This document shows positions 31,561 through 43,509 of a stretch of DNA of 64,000 nucleotides, piece after piece; positions within the stretch are counted from its first letter, which is position 1, and the number at the start of each line of letters is the position of its first letter. The notes below the pieces were generated by a model, which made no database searches, was not told where the DNA came from, and worked only from the letters and a program-made list of their open reading frames with translations. The stretch spans positions 23,598,848-23,662,847 of the forward strand of contig JAVGWX010000018.1 of assembly GCA_036924085.1 (NCBI GenBank). Direction: 5' to 3'. Origin of the DNA: Ariolimax columbianus (Eukaryota > Mollusca > Gastropoda > Stylommatophora > Arionidae). The position numbers and the translations under genes are program-made.

Positions 31561-33119
31561 GCATCAGTAATAATATGACTAGAGTGCATGTTCGCTGATC
31601 TTTTAGCATACTGCTTAACTTACACTTTTCTTTGATTAAGCAAGATGGCTGCACCTGAATGACTGCGCTCTCTACTCACTCCGGTGTTTGTGTGGTTTTC
31701 TGCTGATTGTTAATGCCTGTTGCGATTATAATTCACAACTTCTTCACCGGGTGGTATCAAAGACTTTATTCTGTAGAATTCGCGTACTTTCGATCGGTTA
31801 TCCGGTTTGTTATGCTGCATTTTGCTGCACTTATTTCCTGGCTTAAACCATAGGAAACTAGTCCAAAATGACGATCACGATAAGCTTAACTACACACCAG
31901 AATTCAGTCCAGGTTATCACTACTCAAGGGCCTGCCTGATCTGACTGAAGCCACATTCTTCCTACCTCACCCGAACCCCCACCCCCTCTCCCTCCCTTCC
32001 TCCCCCCTTCTACCGGAGGTTACACGAAGCCTTGCGCAACCTCATATTCTCAGCACGGCAAGGGTCCCGCTGACCCGAGAGTGGACAGAGACCAGAGGTC
32101 TTAGGGACAGAGCGCAAGGAAACAGAGAGTCACACACGAACAGACAATGAAGCCAGACACAAACATGGGTCCAACACACACTCCTCGCTGCCCGCATACC
32201 AAGACAGCGGAGTACTCGGCTCCACCTGAGAAGTCAGTAGGAACTTTAGTCGACACACTACGCATGGACGAGCTTACACCAAGGACCGACGATTGTCATC
32301 ACATGAATAGGGAACGCGTTAACAATCACAAAGGCCAGAGTTTCCATAACGTCATTTGCCTTTGACTTTAAAGATATCGATCGTCTTTCGGAAGATTCGT
32401 GATTTTTAATGGTGTCTGAATCTTACAGGCGTTATATTACGTAAGGACACGGTTTGGTCCTCTGTCTCAAAACGATCGAGTTTTCTGATGTGTGTAAAAG
32501 ATGCAAAGTAGAGAATTAGGCAACTGTTGACTTAAAAATCAGAAAAAAGCTGGGATCTAATGCATGTACAATTAAGTCTGATTAGTAAAGGGCACTCGAT
32601 GTTCGCTGCGAAGGTACGGGGTCCAACTCTCGTTACCGACACTCTCTAGTCGACCCAGCTGTAAATAGGTCCCTGGCTTACTTTGGTCGCCGTACAACTT
32701 TATTCCCAATGCTGGGGCAGTCGAAGAGTTTTAAAGGCTGAGGACTACAACCCGCTTCTACAATGCTGTTTGTTAATTTTACCCCTAACAAAAAATAACA
32801 TAGACCATACCAGTAATTTTACCAGCTGCCCTCCATGTCAGCAGACAGACATCAAAACCACTTGATCAAGCTGAGAGGAAATGCAGCATAAAAAGGAATT
32901 GACCACCTCACATCACAGAAGGCCGTGGTCTCGTGCTGTTAAGTCTCCAACACGTCATCACCTACAGCAGTGTCAGCTACGGAAATACCTTTACCTCTGC
33001 AATAAAGTCTAACGCACACTGTCTCCGCTATGCGAACTACACTCTCTAATCTCTAATGTGTAATCCTAAAATTCAATTAGACAGCTTATGTTTGATGTAG
33101 TAAATACAGATCCCGATTT
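31561..33119. other. Largely unassigned, one possible SINE scrap
   Basis: A tRNA-like piece (ttcgctgcgaaggtacgggg, tcgacccagctgtaaatagg at 32600-32670) is the only mobile-element hint. No convincing coding region was found in about 1.5 kb. Confidence 0.35.
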
Positions 33120-33301
33120 CACTCCAGTGTGGCAAATTTAAGATATGGTACAGGTCAGCTACAGGAAGAACGGCAATTCTAGCAGACGCCAAGAATGTAC
33201 TCCAAACCATCTCAATCCCTAAGATGGACTCTCACACGGAATAAAATACAACATCGGGTTTCAGAAGGCGAACCATGTGTCTGCGAAGCGGTACAAGATT
33301 C

Positions 33302-33586
33302 AGGACATCTATTTGTTTGGTTTTTATTTCTTTTTAGCGTTCGCCTTATTTCTCAATTTCCCAAGGAGGTGTGAGTTGCACCGCGGTTTTTATTTTGCGC
33401 CTGTCGGCCTAGTGCATCCGACTTCAGCATACATTTTATGTAAGGGTCTGCTTTACTCCTGCACTTTCTGATGGTTTGCTTCCCCGGGGTAACGGCCGGT
33501 GTTATGATGGGGATCGAACCCAGCACCTTCGGTTTGTGAGCCGTGCTACTTAAACACTAGCCCATGCCGTTCCCCTTAGGTCATCT
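33302..33586 (-). mobile_element. SINE-T copy 2, inserted in LINE-R
   Basis: The element body is 33311-33577. Read on the minus strand the head is ggaacggcatgggctagtgt with B box gggttcgatcccc. The body matches the copy at 9.7-10 kb. Flanks aggacatct (33302-33310) and aggtcatct (33578-33586) match at 8 of 9 bases. Confidence 0.85.
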
Positions 33587-33604
33587 GATGATTTGTCAAA
33601 ACCT

Positions 33605-33830
33605 TCCGGAAGAGAATGAGATGTGACAAGAAGAACATGTGACGATAAGGACACGTGACGAGAAGAACATGTCACGAGAAGGACATGTGACGAGAAGGAC
33701 ATGTGACGAGAAGGACATGTGATGAGAAGGGTATGTGACAATAAGGGCATGTGACCAGAAGGACATGTGACGAGAAGGACATCTGACGACAAGGACATGT
33801 GACCAGAAGGACATGCCGAATGCGAATGAC
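33605..33830. repeat. 16-18 bp tandem repeat
   Basis: Units are aaggacatgtgacgag with gat/acc variants, about 13 copies. They lie inside LINE-R coding sequence. Confidence 0.9.
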
Positions 33831-33904
33831 AGGGCAATTCAAGTCCATGAATACTGGCTGAAGACAATATGACGTAGTGCTTGGACACCTAAAGTAAGTA
33901 TAGG

Positions 33905-34430
33905 ATTTATGTCACCAAAAACAGATCTAATCTTACAATGGATTCCAGTCCACTGTGGGAATCTTGGAAACGAGAAGGCAAATATCTCGCAACATACGGA
34001 AGTAGTGGTACGCAGATTCGCCATCCACAGAGTAATAAAGAAGCAGATATACTCATCAAACGATCCATCTGGACGGAATGAAAAGACGATCACAGCGAAT
34101 TCAAGCCAAAGAATTACAGCATAAACAAACTTGGCAGACATTGGCAGATAAAGATCTTCAGACTCAGAACGGGAGATTGCAGACTCAAGGCCCAGCTCCA
34201 GAGAATGGGTCTCAGCTGCACCGCCAGCGGGCGATTAGGAAGCGCTCAAGCAAACACCAGAGCATATCCCGCAGAACTGTCCTACCTATACAGACCAAAG
34301 AGAGGCTGTCTGGCCCGTGAGAGCGACCATGTTCGAAAAGCTGTGGGGGACCGGCGAAGACCTGAAACGCAGTCTCCTTTGTGAACCTCACCGGACTACA
34401 AACGTAGCATCCGTTGATCGAAGAAGAAAA
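33905..34430 (+). pseudogene. LINE-I RNase H end and tail, second subfamily
   Basis: It encodes KTDLILQWIPVHCGNLGNEK (the RNase H His/Asp end), with frame disruptions, then DLQTQNG/IFRLRTGDCRLKAQL and QANTRAYPAELSYLYR. Its 3' end (gacctgaaacgcagtctcct ... gatcgaagaagaaaaag) matches that at 63.3 kb, so these two form one subfamily. Confidence 0.8.
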
Positions 34431-34600
34431 AGAAGAAAAAGAAGAAGAAGAAGAAGAAAAATAATTATAATAATAAGATGACGAAGAAGAAGAAAAATAA
34501 TAACAATAATAATAATATAATAATAATAATAAGAAGAAGAAGACAAAGAAGAAGAAAAAGAAGAAGAAGTAGATGAACGAAGAAGAAGAAGATTGCAGGC
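34420..34600. repeat. (GAA)n/(AAT)n tract from LINE-I tail
   Basis: GAAGAA runs mixed with AATAAT runs extend the LINE-I 3' tail. A second gatgaacgaagaagaagaag motif sits at about 34572. Confidence 0.9.
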
Positions 34601-34659
34601 CTATCTTTTTCTATTTGATGCTAAGTAACCAAATGTTGTCTAACCGCATTTCTGTCCTT

Positions 34660-35150
34660 CGACTTGGAGTGCCATGTCTGGACAATGCCTTCTCCGGTAT
34701 TATCCGATCTCATTGGTGGACTCCCAGTTACACGTTTGAAGCTGTAAGATTACATGGTCGTCACTTCCCGCCTCCGTCTGTTGTCTGGCACCCGCACCAC
34801 GTGTCCACCCATCTGAGAGTTATCATCGCCGCCGTATCTACAAGGTCGTTTGAAGGAGGTTCAGCGCCGGATTAATGTTACGTGAATATAGTCCCGTAGT
34901 GAGATTAAAAACGATCTTCTTCGCTCTATCGCCCTTAAAGAAACCTGACGCCTCTCTTCTCCGATCGTGCTTAGGTTCCATATCTCACAGCCATTTATCA
35001 TCACTTGGTTGACCGTGTATTTAAAGTTGTGAGCTCTGGCCTTGTTGTTTCTCGTCTGTTGAAGTATGCGTGTTTAGATTACACCGGGACTATGCGGTTG
35101 ATATCCTTCGTGAGATTTCTCATTGTATTTCGTGCGAGTTCGTAATTACT
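34660..35150 (-). pseudogene. Decayed LINE RT C-terminus
   Basis: The minus strand shows MINGCEIWNLSTIGEERRQ, IERRRSFLISLRD and GGHVVRVPDNRRRREV in several frames. It resembles the YGCE.W and GHV.R..D.R.P region of LINE-B-type RT. It is heavily decayed. Confidence 0.55.
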
Positions 35151-35154
35151 TATC

Positions 35155-36020
35155 GTTGTTGAATATTAACAATGAGTAAGATTACTCTTTTGTCTGTCCT
35201 GAAAAGGACGTTAAATTGGCGAGGCAAGTTGCTTTCCTCACATCCTGAAGGTACTGATGAAGGTGGATCGGGGTCCTTTAGGCGGTTGTGCTATGATTAG
35301 TTTCATTTGCCTGTCTCTCACCACTACTGGGATCACGTTGATCCCCTACCTCGTAATCCAGGCTTCCATGAGAACAACCCGTGTGCATTATGACATGCGT
35401 AGAAGTGAGGTGTGAATCTTGGTCAGTATATTTTACCTGAGCCTGATGAACATTTCAGATCAGTATATTTTACCAGAGCCTGATAGACGTTTTAGATCAG
35501 TATATTTTACCAGACCTTGACGAACGTTTCATATCAGTATATTTTACCTGAGCCTGAAGAACGTTTTAGATCAATGTATTTTACCTGAACCTGAAGAACG
35601 TTTCAGATCGGTATATTTAACTTGAACCTGACGAACGTTTCAGATTTTTATATTTTACATGAGCTTGAACGTTTCAGATCAGTATATTTTACCAGAGCCT
35701 GGCAAACATTTCATATCAGTATATTTTACCTGAGCCTGACGAACGTTTTAGATCAATATATTTTACCTGAGCCTGACGAGCGTTTCAGATCATTATATTT
35801 TACCAGAGCCTGACGAACGTTTCGGATCAGTATATTTTACCTGAGCCTGACGAACATTTTAGATCAGTATATTTTACCTGAGCCTGACGAGCGTTTCAGA
35901 TCATTATATTTTACCAGAGCCTGACGAACGTTTCAGATCAGTATATTTTACCTGAACCTGACGAGCGTTTCAGATCAGTATATTTTACCTCATTATACGT
36001 TAATATCCTCTATCTTGGCC
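35155..36020 (+). mobile_element. Element N copy E with 37-bp array
   Basis: The head aacaatgagtaagattactc is followed by gtcctgaaaaggacgtta, cacatcctgaaggtactgat, tgggatcacgttgatcccct. The array (35415-35990) has about 15 units of cagatcagtatattttacct plus gagcctgacgaacgttt. The end is cattatacgttaatatcctc. Here the usual CTGATCAG is CAGATCAG, so the palindrome core is weakened. Confidence 0.88.
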
Positions 36021-36044
36021 CAGGTGAGGAACTGAGACGCTAGT

Positions 36045-36280
36045 CCGGCCAGGCACAACTTACTGATCAGGGCGTCGTCTCAGGGTTAGGCACAACATAC
36101 TGATCAAGACTACAGCTTTCTCTTATGTAGCAATACTTGGAAAGGCTGTTTTCAAGGCAATCTGATTGACCATATGTAGAACTTCTACACCACGCCAACA
36201 TCCTTTTCAGGGCGCACACAATAGTAAATTTACTTATTGTGGGCATTAAACAACAACAACAACGACAATCCCTCGCCCAG
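36045..36280 (-). mobile_element. Element N copy, minus strand, few monomers
   Basis: Two monomer remnants (aggcacaacttactgatcag) are followed by a decayed body and cttttcagggcgcacacaat, tttacttattgtgggcatta, then (AAC)n. The orientation is opposite to the adjacent copy E. Confidence 0.7.
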
Positions 36281-36592
36281 ATAAATGTATGAATTCAATT
36301 TAATAACGCTATCATTTCCTAGGCACATCTGCTCGCTCATTTGAACAAAAAGTCATCAACATATCTTTGGTTTTTAGTCTATTTAAATTCAAGCCAACTA
36401 TCCCGTTTGCTTCTTTGAACTTATTCCGGTAAAGCTATATTATGAGACAGTCTCTGTTCTTGTATTTACAATATTTTATTTCCCTATTTATTTGATCACT
36501 TTCTCAATTACCTGATAACATTGAACGTAGCGGTGGCTGTAGCTCTGCGGGCCAACTTCGTAAACAAGGTCAGTGGGTTGGTGGCAGATAAT
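36281..36592. other. No gene recognised
   Basis: AT-rich sequence between an element N and a minisatellite. Confidence 0.3.
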
Positions 36593-37172
36593 TGATGTAG
36601 GTCTATGATAGGTAATTGATGTAGGTCTATGATAGGTAATTGATGTAGGTCTATGATAGGTAATTACTGTAGGTCTATGATGGGTAATTGATGTATATCT
36701 ATGATAGGTAATTGATGTAGGTCTATGATAGGTAATTGATGTAGGTCTATGATATGTAATTGATGTAGGTATATGATATGTAATTGATGTAGGTCTATGA
36801 TAGGTAATTGATGTAGGTCTATGATAGGTAATTGATGTAGGTCTATGATATGTAATTGATGTAGGTCTATGATATGTAATTGATGTAGGTTTATGATAGG
36901 TAATTGATGTAGGTATATGATAGGTAATTGATGTAGGTCTATGATAGGTAATTAATGTAGGTCTATGATAGGTAATTGATGTAGGTCTATGATAGGTAAT
37001 TGATGTAGGTCTATGATAGGTAATTGATGTAGGTCTATGATAGGTAATTAATTTAGGTATACGATTGTTAATTGATGTAGGTCTATGATAGGTAATTGAT
37101 GTAGGTCTATGATAGGTAATTAATGTAGGTCTATGATAGGTAATTGATGTAGGTCTATGATAGGTAATTGAT
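36593..37172. repeat. 24-bp minisatellite, about 24 copies
   Basis: Units are gataggtaattgatgtaggt plus ctat, with gatatg and taatgtagg variants. Confidence 0.95.
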
Positions 37173-37194
37173 GTGAGGAGGTTTTATAGTAGAC

Positions 37195-38900
37195 GAACAA
37201 GAAGAAGAACTACGCGAGGGATGAGATGAAGAAGAAAATAACGGGAAGGGGGACAATAAAAGTAAGATAAAGAACAAGAGGACGGACAAGAAGAGAGACA
37301 CGTGAAAGAAAAGAAGCGGAACAAGAGTAATTACAAGAAGAAGAATAATTAAGCGGACAAGATTAAGAAGGACATGAACAAGAAAGGACAAGTTAAACTA
37401 CAAGAACAATATGAAGAGGAACAACAATAGCATGAACAAGACGAAGATAAACTACAAGAACAAGAACAAGACGAAGATAAACTACAAGAACAGGAACAAG
37501 ACGAAGATGAACTACAAGAACAAGAACAAGACGAAGATGAACTACAAGAACAGGAACAAGACGAAGATAAACTACAAGAACAGGAACAAGACGAAGATGA
37601 ACTACAAGAACAAGATGAAGATAAACTACAAGAACAAGAACAAGACGAAGATAAACTACAAGAACAAGACAAAGATAAACTACAAGAGCAAGAACAAGAT
37701 GAAGATAAACTACAAGAACAAGATGAAGATAAACTACAAGAACAAGACGAAGATAAACTACAAGAACAAGAACAAGATGAAGATAAACTACAAGAACAAG
37801 ATGAAGATAAACTACAAGAACAAGAACAAGATGAAGATAAACTACAAGAACAAGATGAAGATAAACTACAAGAACAAGAACAAGATGAAGATAAACTACA
37901 AGAACAAGAACAAGATGAAGATAAACTACAAGAACAAGATGAAGATAAACTACAAGAACAAGAACAAGATGAAGATAAACTACAAGAACAAGATGAAGAT
38001 AAACTACAAGAGCAAGAACAAGATGAAGATAAACTACAAGAACAAGATGAAGATAAACTACAAGAACAAGACGAAGATAAACTACAAGAACAAGAACAAG
38101 ATGAAGATAAACTACAAGAACAAGATGAAGATAAACTACAAGAACAAGAACAAGATGAAGATAAACTACAAGAACAAGATGAAGATAAACTACAAGAACA
38201 AGAACAAGATGAAGATAAACTACAAGAACAAGAACAAGATGAAGATAAACTACAAGAACAGGAACAAGATGAAGAAGAACTACAAGAACAGGAACAGGAT
38301 ACAGATAAACTACAACAACAGGAACAAGACGAAGATGAACTACAAGAACAGGAAGAAGATGAAGAAGAACTATAAGAACTGGAACAAGATGAAGATAAAC
38401 TGCAAAAACAGGAACAGAAGAACAACAACAATAACAGGAACAAAATGAATAAGAACTACAAGAACAGGAACAAGATGAATAAGAACTACAAGAACAGGAA
38501 CAAGATGAAATAAAACTACAAGATCAGAAACAAGATGAAGATAAACTTCGAGAACAGGAAAAAGGTGAAGAAGAACTATAAGAGCAGGAACACGATAAAG
38601 ATCAACGACAACAACAGGAACAAGATGAAGAAGAACTATAAGAACAGGAACACGATGAAGAAGAACTACAAGAACAGGGACACGATGAAGCAGAACTACA
38701 AGAACAGGGACACGATGAAGAAGAACTACAAGAACAGGAACACGATGAAGAAGAACTACAAGAACAAGAACAAGAAGAAGAACTACAAGAGGAACAAGAT
38801 GAAGAAGAACTACAATAAAAGGAACACGATGAAAAAGAATTACACGAACAGGAACAAGATGAACAAGAAGAACAAGAAGGTCAAAAACAACGAATAGATC
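37195..38900. repeat. Purine-rich 24/30-bp minisatellite
   Basis: Units are gaacaagatgaagataaact acaa (24 bp) and the same with an extra gaacaa (30 bp). They are flanked by looser gaa/caa repeats. The plus strand is almost free of T and C pairs, giving a long purine-rich strand asymmetry. All plus frames are open for about 900 bp because both lengths are multiples of 3. One non-ATG frame reads EQDEDKLQ repeats. I do not call a gene. Confidence 0.92.
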
Positions 38901-39439
38901 AAGAACAAAAGCAAGAAGACAAAAATATACAAGTAAAGAAAGTCTCTAGCAGACATTGCTGTCGGGGATGAAGTGCTACATACTTTTTATGATGTGTTGT
39001 TACCAAATCCCAATTCCCCGCTCCCTTTACTTTCCTTACTATTTTCAGTCGGGTCACCTGGAGCGTGTCAATAGCGGTGGTCGAACCCAGTACCTTTGTG
39101 GCACAAACAATCTCCCTATATCTCTGCTACACAGAAGCGAAGAACTGGGAGTAAGTTCAATGAAAAGATTGAAGACCGTCGAAGGCATTATTTGACTTAG
39201 GGGACTGAGATAAAAATGTAAACATAAAAGCGAGAGAGAATAAGAGGCCAGGAACGAATAGTGACGCATGGACAAGCCTATTGAAAGCTATCAGGAGACC
39301 TGTACAATACGTCGTGTTTAGCTGCCGTCGTCTGTCGTCAAGTGATGGTAGCCCACGGTCGATGTGACATAGTTTAACAAATAGAGCGGTCGAATCTTGA
39401 GTCAGCATGCCTCTCTTCAACACAGAAGGCTTTCATTGT
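38901..39439. other. No gene; possible tRNA-SINE scrap
   Basis: At 39035-39105 the minus strand has ggtactgggttcgaccaccg, a B-box-like motif, but no full SINE can be delimited. Confidence 0.3.
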
Positions 39440-40700
39440 ATTGTGACAAGAAAAGCCTGACACAGAGGGCAGAGTTTATGATTTGAAAAAGACGTGGTTA
39501 TTTGAATAATAAAGTATACGCTGATAAGAGTTGAGGTAGTGATATAAGCTTGATACAGACCGTCAAATTTATGAGAAAAATATATGGGATAATTTTAGGG
39601 ATATTTATAGTATAGTGACCAGAGGAGCCTGAGACAGGCGTCAAGTTTATGAGAAAAATAAATGGGATTATTTGACAGTTACACAGTATAGTGACACGAT
39701 GAACCTGATACAGCCGTCAAGTATGAGAAAAACAAATGGGATTATTTGACAGTTTCACAGTATAGTGACAAGATGAACCTGAGACAGCCGTCAAGTTTAT
39801 GAGAAAAATAAATGGGATTATTTGACAGTTACACAGTATAGTGACAAGATGAACCTGATACAGCCGTCAAGTATGAGAAAAACAAATGGGATTATTTGAC
39901 AGTTTCACAGTATTGTGAAAAGATGAACCTGAGACAGGCGTCAAGTTTATGAGAAAAATAAATGGGATTATTTGACAGTTACACAGTATAGTGACAAGAT
40001 GAACCTGAGACAGCCGTCAAGTTTATGAGAAAAATAAATGGGATTATTTGACAGTTACACAGTATTGTGACAAGATGAACCTGAGACAGCCGTCAAGTTT
40101 ATGAGAAAAATAAATGGGATTATTTGACAGTTACACAGTATAGTGACAAGATGAACCTGATACAGCCGTCAAGTATGAGAAAAACAAATAGGATTATTTG
40201 ACAGTTTCACAGTATTGTGAAAAGATGAACCTGAGACAGGCGTCAAGTTTATGAGAAAAATAAATGGGATTATTTGACAGTTACACAGTATAGTGTCAAT
40301 ATGAACCTGAGACAGGCGTCAAGTTTATGAGAAAAACAAATGGGATTATTTGACAGTTACACAGTATAGTGTCAATATGAACCTGAGACAGGCGTCAAGT
40401 TTATAAGAAAAATAAATGGGATTATTTGACAGTTACACAGTATAGTGACAATATGAACCTGAGACAGCCGTCAAGTATGAGAAAAACAAATCGGATTATT
40501 TGAGTTATACAGTATAGTGACAATATGAACCTGAGACAGGAGTCAAGTTTATGAGCAACATAAATGTGTTCTGTGAGGGATAGACAGGTAAGTAAGAGGT
40601 AAAGAGACTTGTCAGTGGGATCAAAAAATGCTTGACGATTTGAGAAGTAAAAGATAGTCAAGTTTATGAGATGTGTGGCTATTGGAGGGACGAGCTGTAT
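39440..40700. repeat. 74-76 bp minisatellite, about 14 copies
   Basis: Units are tgggattatttgacagttac, acagtatagtgacaagatga, acctgagacagccgtcaagt, ttatgagaaaaataaa. A two-base deletion (caagtatgag) marks a subset of units. The edges (39440-39590 and 40560-40700) are degenerate, the middle is homogeneous. Confidence 0.93.
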
Positions 40701-41144
40701 GGTGCCGAATAAATACCTAGACAAGACTATCAAGTTTTTTTTAGGGACACCTCCTTCATAATCAAGTCATGGGCCGGTTTTCAAGACCAGGATTATCTTT
40801 CTATCTCTCCCTCTTTGCCCGACATGTGCTTCAATCTCTCCATCTCTGCCTGACATGTGCTTCAACTCAGCATGTCTTCATCGCCATGTCTGTATTTGCT
40901 GGTGTCACAAAGACATTTCTTTGTCAGCCCCTTCCGCTCTTTCCCTGTGTTCTCTCTTCTAAGACTTTCTTGACTGGGCCGTCAGGATGTAGGTTGTGTT
41001 CCAGCGAGACCTGTTGTTGTTTTTTAATCTTGTTTAGCAGTTTTTATTCCTCTCACAGTTTCGTCAATACATTTTCGTTTAATCTGCTCTTGGTCAAACT
41101 CACTTTATTCATCTTTCAGTAACAGCAATTCTCATAATCCTTCA
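40701..41144. other. No gene; short dispersed match
   Basis: The segment gtatggtgccgaataaatac at 40698 recurs at 41889. Otherwise nothing was recognised. Confidence 0.3.
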
Positions 41145-41285
41145 AGTATTTCTCCACCTTCATCAGCACGCTGATGATGTCAAGAAAGCTACTACAACCC
41201 GGCACTTAACGTCGTTTTCAGGGCGCACAAAAGAGTAATCGATTCATTGTGGGCATTCGCAAACAACAACATCGTGTTCATTGAC
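41145..41285 (-). mobile_element. Element N fragment (AAC end)
   Basis: It contains cttcatcagcacgctgatga, cggcacttaacgtcgttttc, agggcgcacaaaagagtaat, tcattgtgggcattcgcaaa and then (AAC)n. No minisatellite is attached. Confidence 0.75.
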
Positions 41286-42034
41286 GGTTAGCACAACAAT
41301 CCCTTGTCCGCTAATTACCTACATGCGTAAATAGAAAGAGAAAAGTGAGACATAGCGCTAAACGAGGGAAATATATTCTCTTATCCAAGATCACACGATC
41401 AAGAAGAACAAAAACTGCCGCACGAACAGTGAACGCATCTCTACATCCCCGATGAACAATAAACTATAGTCGGGTGTGAAGTTTCACCATTTGGATACAT
41501 TTCCCGATGCACTAAAACTGTATATCGAAAAGAGACTAAGAATAGAAGCGAACATCGAGGGGGAAGGAGTGATTTTCGCGCAAGCTGAATACTTAACATT
41601 GAGTGCAGTCAAAACAGACAGGGATAACTAGCCAACGGCAGGTAGGTTAGGATTAAGTTATGATCAGTAGGTACGACACGGTTCTAAGACTTAGTGTGGG
41701 CTAGTTCAGTTAAATAGGCATACTGTTTCTCAAACCGCGTGCGGGTTGACTCATTTTATTTGTTTATTTTACGCATTTGCCTCACTAGTTTCTACTGGCG
41801 GAGGCGCGCGCCTATTCCACCCCAGACAGTAGTCCATTGAGCGATATTAAGATGCATAACCCAGTGCTTGGATGCATATACGCGTCTGTATGGTGCCGAA
41901 TAAATACCGAGACAAGACTATCAATGCTAGGTGTGTGCGCTCTCGGAAGCCAGCCAAACCAAAGTACAATGGAAGGGCCTCACCATGAAGGCGCGTGTGA
42001 AAGTTGTGCAAGAGTTTGATTGTTAGATAGAGTA
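41286..42034. other. No gene recognised
   Basis: Contains the repeat of the 40.7-kb segment at 41889-41926 and nothing else recognisable. Confidence 0.3.
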
Positions 42035-42345
42035 AAATCTTCTTCTTCTTTGCGTTCGGTTTCGTACACAGGTCCTCAATCGTTCCCCACAGTTTGTCTT
42101 GTACGTTTCTCTCCTCGGGCCAGGTCTTCTCACGGGAGTCTTGGTGCATTGGACATGTTTGCAGGATGTGTTCTGGAGTCTGGGGTCCTCTCTAACATGT
42201 GCATTGTGCAGTCTGTGCTACTTTCATTTTATGCATGTGTGCATTTAGTCTGCAATGACCTGTTCTGAGGCGAAAAAATAGGTTATACTGTTTCCTATTC
42301 AGTCTATTGATTGGGTCCTGTGGGTATATTTACTGTTTGTTCTCT
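42035..42345 (-). pseudogene. LINE-I C-terminal tail
   Basis: On the minus strand it is the last part of a LINE-I, with a 3' end of ccgaacgcaaagaagaagaa. The knuckle region reads as decayed TPEHILQTCPMHQDSR. It is close in sequence to the tail at 2986-3342. Confidence 0.7.
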
Positions 42346-42589
42346 CTATCCACTGTTGTTTATATTTTTTTTAATGTTTGCCTTGGCTTCTGGCAGTGAC
42401 ACTGGGTGGGTGAATTGTTCTCTCAGACAGAGTAAAATGAAACAAGAGTATGTGGAAAGAAGGAGAAGCGAGGTACATAGGTATTTAGGTTTGCTCACCA
42501 GTGTCAGCAATTTCACCAGTCAGCATGGTCGGACTACAGTCATGCAATTTATGTTAAGGGAATTAAACTAGGCACTAATTCACTTTAAT

Positions 42590-42950
42590 TTTTACATAAC
42601 AATGAGTAACAAACCAAAATATATTGTATTACTTAAACAGTATTAGCCTATTTCTTCTTAAGAAAAAATACACTGCTGTCAGAGGCATGGCGTTTGTGTT
42701 CTTGAACATGCTCGGTAGTGTTAGCACTGAGGTACCATTTATTAATTTGCTTTAGTAGGTTTAAATCATGATTAACGGAGGTCCCTTTAGATTCACCATC
42801 ATAAACTAGCTTAGGTACAATATGTTCTTATCGTAATATCATCAATAATCATGCGAGAGTCGTTATGTAATAACAATTAAAAACGGATTTCTTTTACTCG
42901 TCAAGCAAACATTTTTACCCCTCACAGACGGGTGCTTTCTCATCTAGCTA
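42590..42950 (+). repeat. Dispersed repeat, partner at 49.06 kb
   Basis: This copy aligns with 49062-49445 over about 370 bp (acataacaatgagtaacaaa, ccaaaatatattgtattact, tatttcttcttaagaaaaaa, accatcataaactag, tactcgtcaagca). No coding capacity was seen. The class is unknown. Confidence 0.7.
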
Positions 42951-43261
42951 AGCTAAGTGTGCCTCGACATCCTTGGCTCTTTAACAGATGAACTTCGTAA
43001 GTAGTTTTTCTTCAACGTTAACCACCACAATAAAACAGAACTTATGGATATTGTTTGGTTTATATGTCATATCTCGTCTTCAAGTGGTATGTCCTTTGTA
43101 GAACGTCACTCTCATGACAACCGATCTGTAAGACTAAATATTTGGCCAGCTTTCCCCGCTTCTATCATCGCGTTCCCCAAGACCATTCCTACAGGCAGGC
43201 CGTGATGAGAGCGGCGTTCTGCATCTATATGCTAATGATGATGACATTACCTACGCCGAAG

Positions 43262-43412
43262 TTGCGGCTCTTTCAGTCATATACAGTTCTTTTGGTTATG
43301 TACAGTTCTTTTGGTTATGTACAGTTCTTTTGGTTATATACACTTCTTTTTGTCAAATACAGTTCTTTTGGTCATATACAGTTCTTTTGGTCAAATACAC
43401 GTCTTTTGGTTA
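43262..43412. repeat. 19-bp tandem repeat, about 7 copies
   Basis: Units are ttatgtacagttcttttgg with atac/caaatac variants. Confidence 0.88.
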
Positions 43413-43509
43413 TATCTGGACACATTAGACAGTTTGTTGATGCACGTGTGTATTTGTTTATTATCTGTATGCATGCATTTGCAATGTTTCTTCATTTCCA
43501 TTATCGTGT

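Larger units (their letters stand above)
33150..33900 (+). pseudogene. LINE-R copy b, interrupted by SINE-T and an array
   Basis: The left part includes TAILADAKNVLQTISIPKM (RNase H-like) and GEPCVCEAVQDSGHLF. The right flank of the SINE resumes with catctgatgatttgtcaaaa, matching catctgatgatctgtccaaa in copy c. After an array, NDRAIQVHEYWLKTI and tgacgtagtgcttggacacc close the element. Confidence 0.75.

Noticed and set aside
37349..38448. Overlapping frames of over 340 codons on both strands (Ser/Cys/Leu-rich and Asn/Lys-rich)
   Set aside because: They lie over a minisatellite whose units are multiples of 3. The composition is fixed by the repeat and there is no non-repeat coding sequence.
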